DNA from: an uncultured Clostridium sp.
Lineage (GTDB): Bacteria; Bacillota; Clostridia; TANB77; CAG-508
DNA: 44,053 nt
Assembly (NCBI GenBank): GCA_948468045.1
Contig: CAOKGO010000013.1
Span: forward strand, 1-44,053
Direction: 5' to 3'
Shown: positions 43,521 through 44,053 of the stretch, piece by piece
How positions within the stretch are numbered: the stretch's first letter is position 1
Layout: each line of letters begins with the position of its first letter
Notes under the pieces: model-generated
What the model saw: the letters and a program-made list of their open reading frames with translations, nothing else
What the model was told of the DNA's origin: nothing
Database searches by the model: none
Program-made: the position numbers and the translations under genes

Positions 43521-43956
43521 AACAATTGATTCAATAAGTTGCAAAGAGATATATGTAATATTAAATAAGCTAGGATTATTCTATAGATTACCTGATGACC
43601 TAAAAGAATATATTTCAAAAAATCAAAGTTTGTCCTATGAGTATGATTTTAATATAGATTTACCATTAATATATCAAATTGATAATGAAAAAACAAAAGC
43701 CTATATATCATATTTATATTTAAAATACATAAATGATAGTGATGATGAAAAAAATATTTTATTAAGAAAATATGAGCAAAATGAAAAAGTATATCAAGAA
43801 AAACTTATAGAAAAATATAATCCAAATAATATATTTAAGACTAAAAACCCTGAAACTATTGAAAATACATCAAATATGGTTGGAATAGTAGAATACAAAG
43901 AGTCAATAATAAAGAAAATTCTAAATAAGATAAGAAAAATTTTTTCAAGAAAATAG
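43507..43956 (+). CDS. Small partner of the transglutaminase-fold protein (149 aa)
   Basis: Start ATG 43507 lies inside the 3' end of the preceding gene (14-nt overlap) with ACGGAGGG upstream, a translationally coupled arrangement. The protein is acidic in its first two thirds (MEDIRTIDSISCKEIYVILNK) and ends in a basic helix (IIKKILNKIRKIFSRK). I do not recognise the family. The overlap suggests that it is an inhibitor, chaperone or immunity protein for the transglutaminase-fold protein, but that is conjecture. Confidence 0.7.
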   Translation: MEDIRTIDSISCKEIYVILNKLGLFYRLPDDLKEYISKNQSLSYEYDFNIDLPLIYQIDNEKTKAYISYLYLKYINDSDDEKNILLRKYEQNEKVYQEKLIEKYNPNNIFKTKNPETIENTSNMVGIVEYKESIIKKILNKIRKIFSRK

Positions 43957-44053
43957 AACAAGCAGAAATAATAAAAATACTATATACAAATAAAAAGTTC
44001 GAGACTATCGTAAAAGTTGTGTAAATCGGATTTCCTTCCGATTGATAACTTAA
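43957..44053. other. Right-edge non-coding end
   Basis: About 97 bp with a hairpin AATCGGA / TTCCGATT (44025-44043). No T run follows within the window. Confidence 0.5.

Overview
The window looks like a chromosome segment of a very AT-rich, spore-forming Clostridia-type Bacillota, probably an uncultured gut lineage. The taxonomic reading is inference from spoIIM, sigH, dpaA, queH, a prepilin of the 'GITLIALVITI' type, A/T-biased codon use and TTGAAA-17-TATAAT promoters. A core block (about 12.2-38.2 kb) sits between two accessory regions.

Left accessory region (1-11.9 kb): a large serine recombinase with an XRE repressor (minus strand), a divergent operator region, a tiny ORF and a D5-type primase/helicase. 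Then comes a 7.5 kb island of minus-strand genes: a DUF3560-like protein, an RNase J-like metallo-beta-lactamase, three DnaQ-type (DEDDh) exonuclease paralogues, a cupin and hypotheticals. An exact 31-bp direct repeat and a covarying hairpin repeat lie on both sides of this island. A three-way-junction element and the genes for tRNA-Tyr and tRNA-Met/Ile follow. Core block: tmcAL, rnhA, an HD-like protein, an EndoQ-like nuclease, spoIIM, xerD, a pilin-like GLUG protein, a PssD/PssE glycosyltransferase pair, an LtaS-like enzyme, ruvB, queH, a low-MW phosphatase, sigH, an inserted restriction-modification system with a fused m5C+m6A methyltransferase, polA, a lytic transglycosylase, a TPR protein, dpaA and uppP. 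Right accessory region (38.4-44 kb): a DUF1016 PD-(D/E)XK protein, a RepA-like HTH protein, an oriT with a pMV158-like nick sequence, a MobV relaxase, and a transglutaminase-fold protein with a small overlapping partner.

Main finding: ten genes that look frameshifted, or carry a wrong C-terminus, all follow one rule. Wherever CGG occurs in the reading frame, the protein family is restored only if the C is skipped and the following GGN is read as glycine (+1 shift; in effect CGGN = Gly). I found 14 such sites by eye: recombinase, primase x2, MBL protein, TmcAL x2, RNase HI, EndoQ-like, pilin-like protein, fused methyltransferase, PolA x2 and DpaA x2. I found no in-frame CGG that reads sensibly as arginine, while CGT, CGC and CGA are used as Arg. 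About 30 out-of-phase CGG trinucleotides in the same genes cause no shift. The signal therefore follows codon phase, which points to translation rather than sequencing error or pseudogenization. I infer that CGG lacks a normal Arg tRNA here and that CGGN is decoded as Gly, or the C is skipped, efficiently enough to make PolA, which needs two shifts. The rule holds in core and mobile genes alike.

Other structure: a 142-nt three-hairpin repeat in at least eight copies with compensatory stem changes, 32-bp terminal-inverted-repeat elements that fill whole intergenic gaps and supply the stop codon of the upstream gene, and a hairpin directly before the dpaA ribosome binding site.
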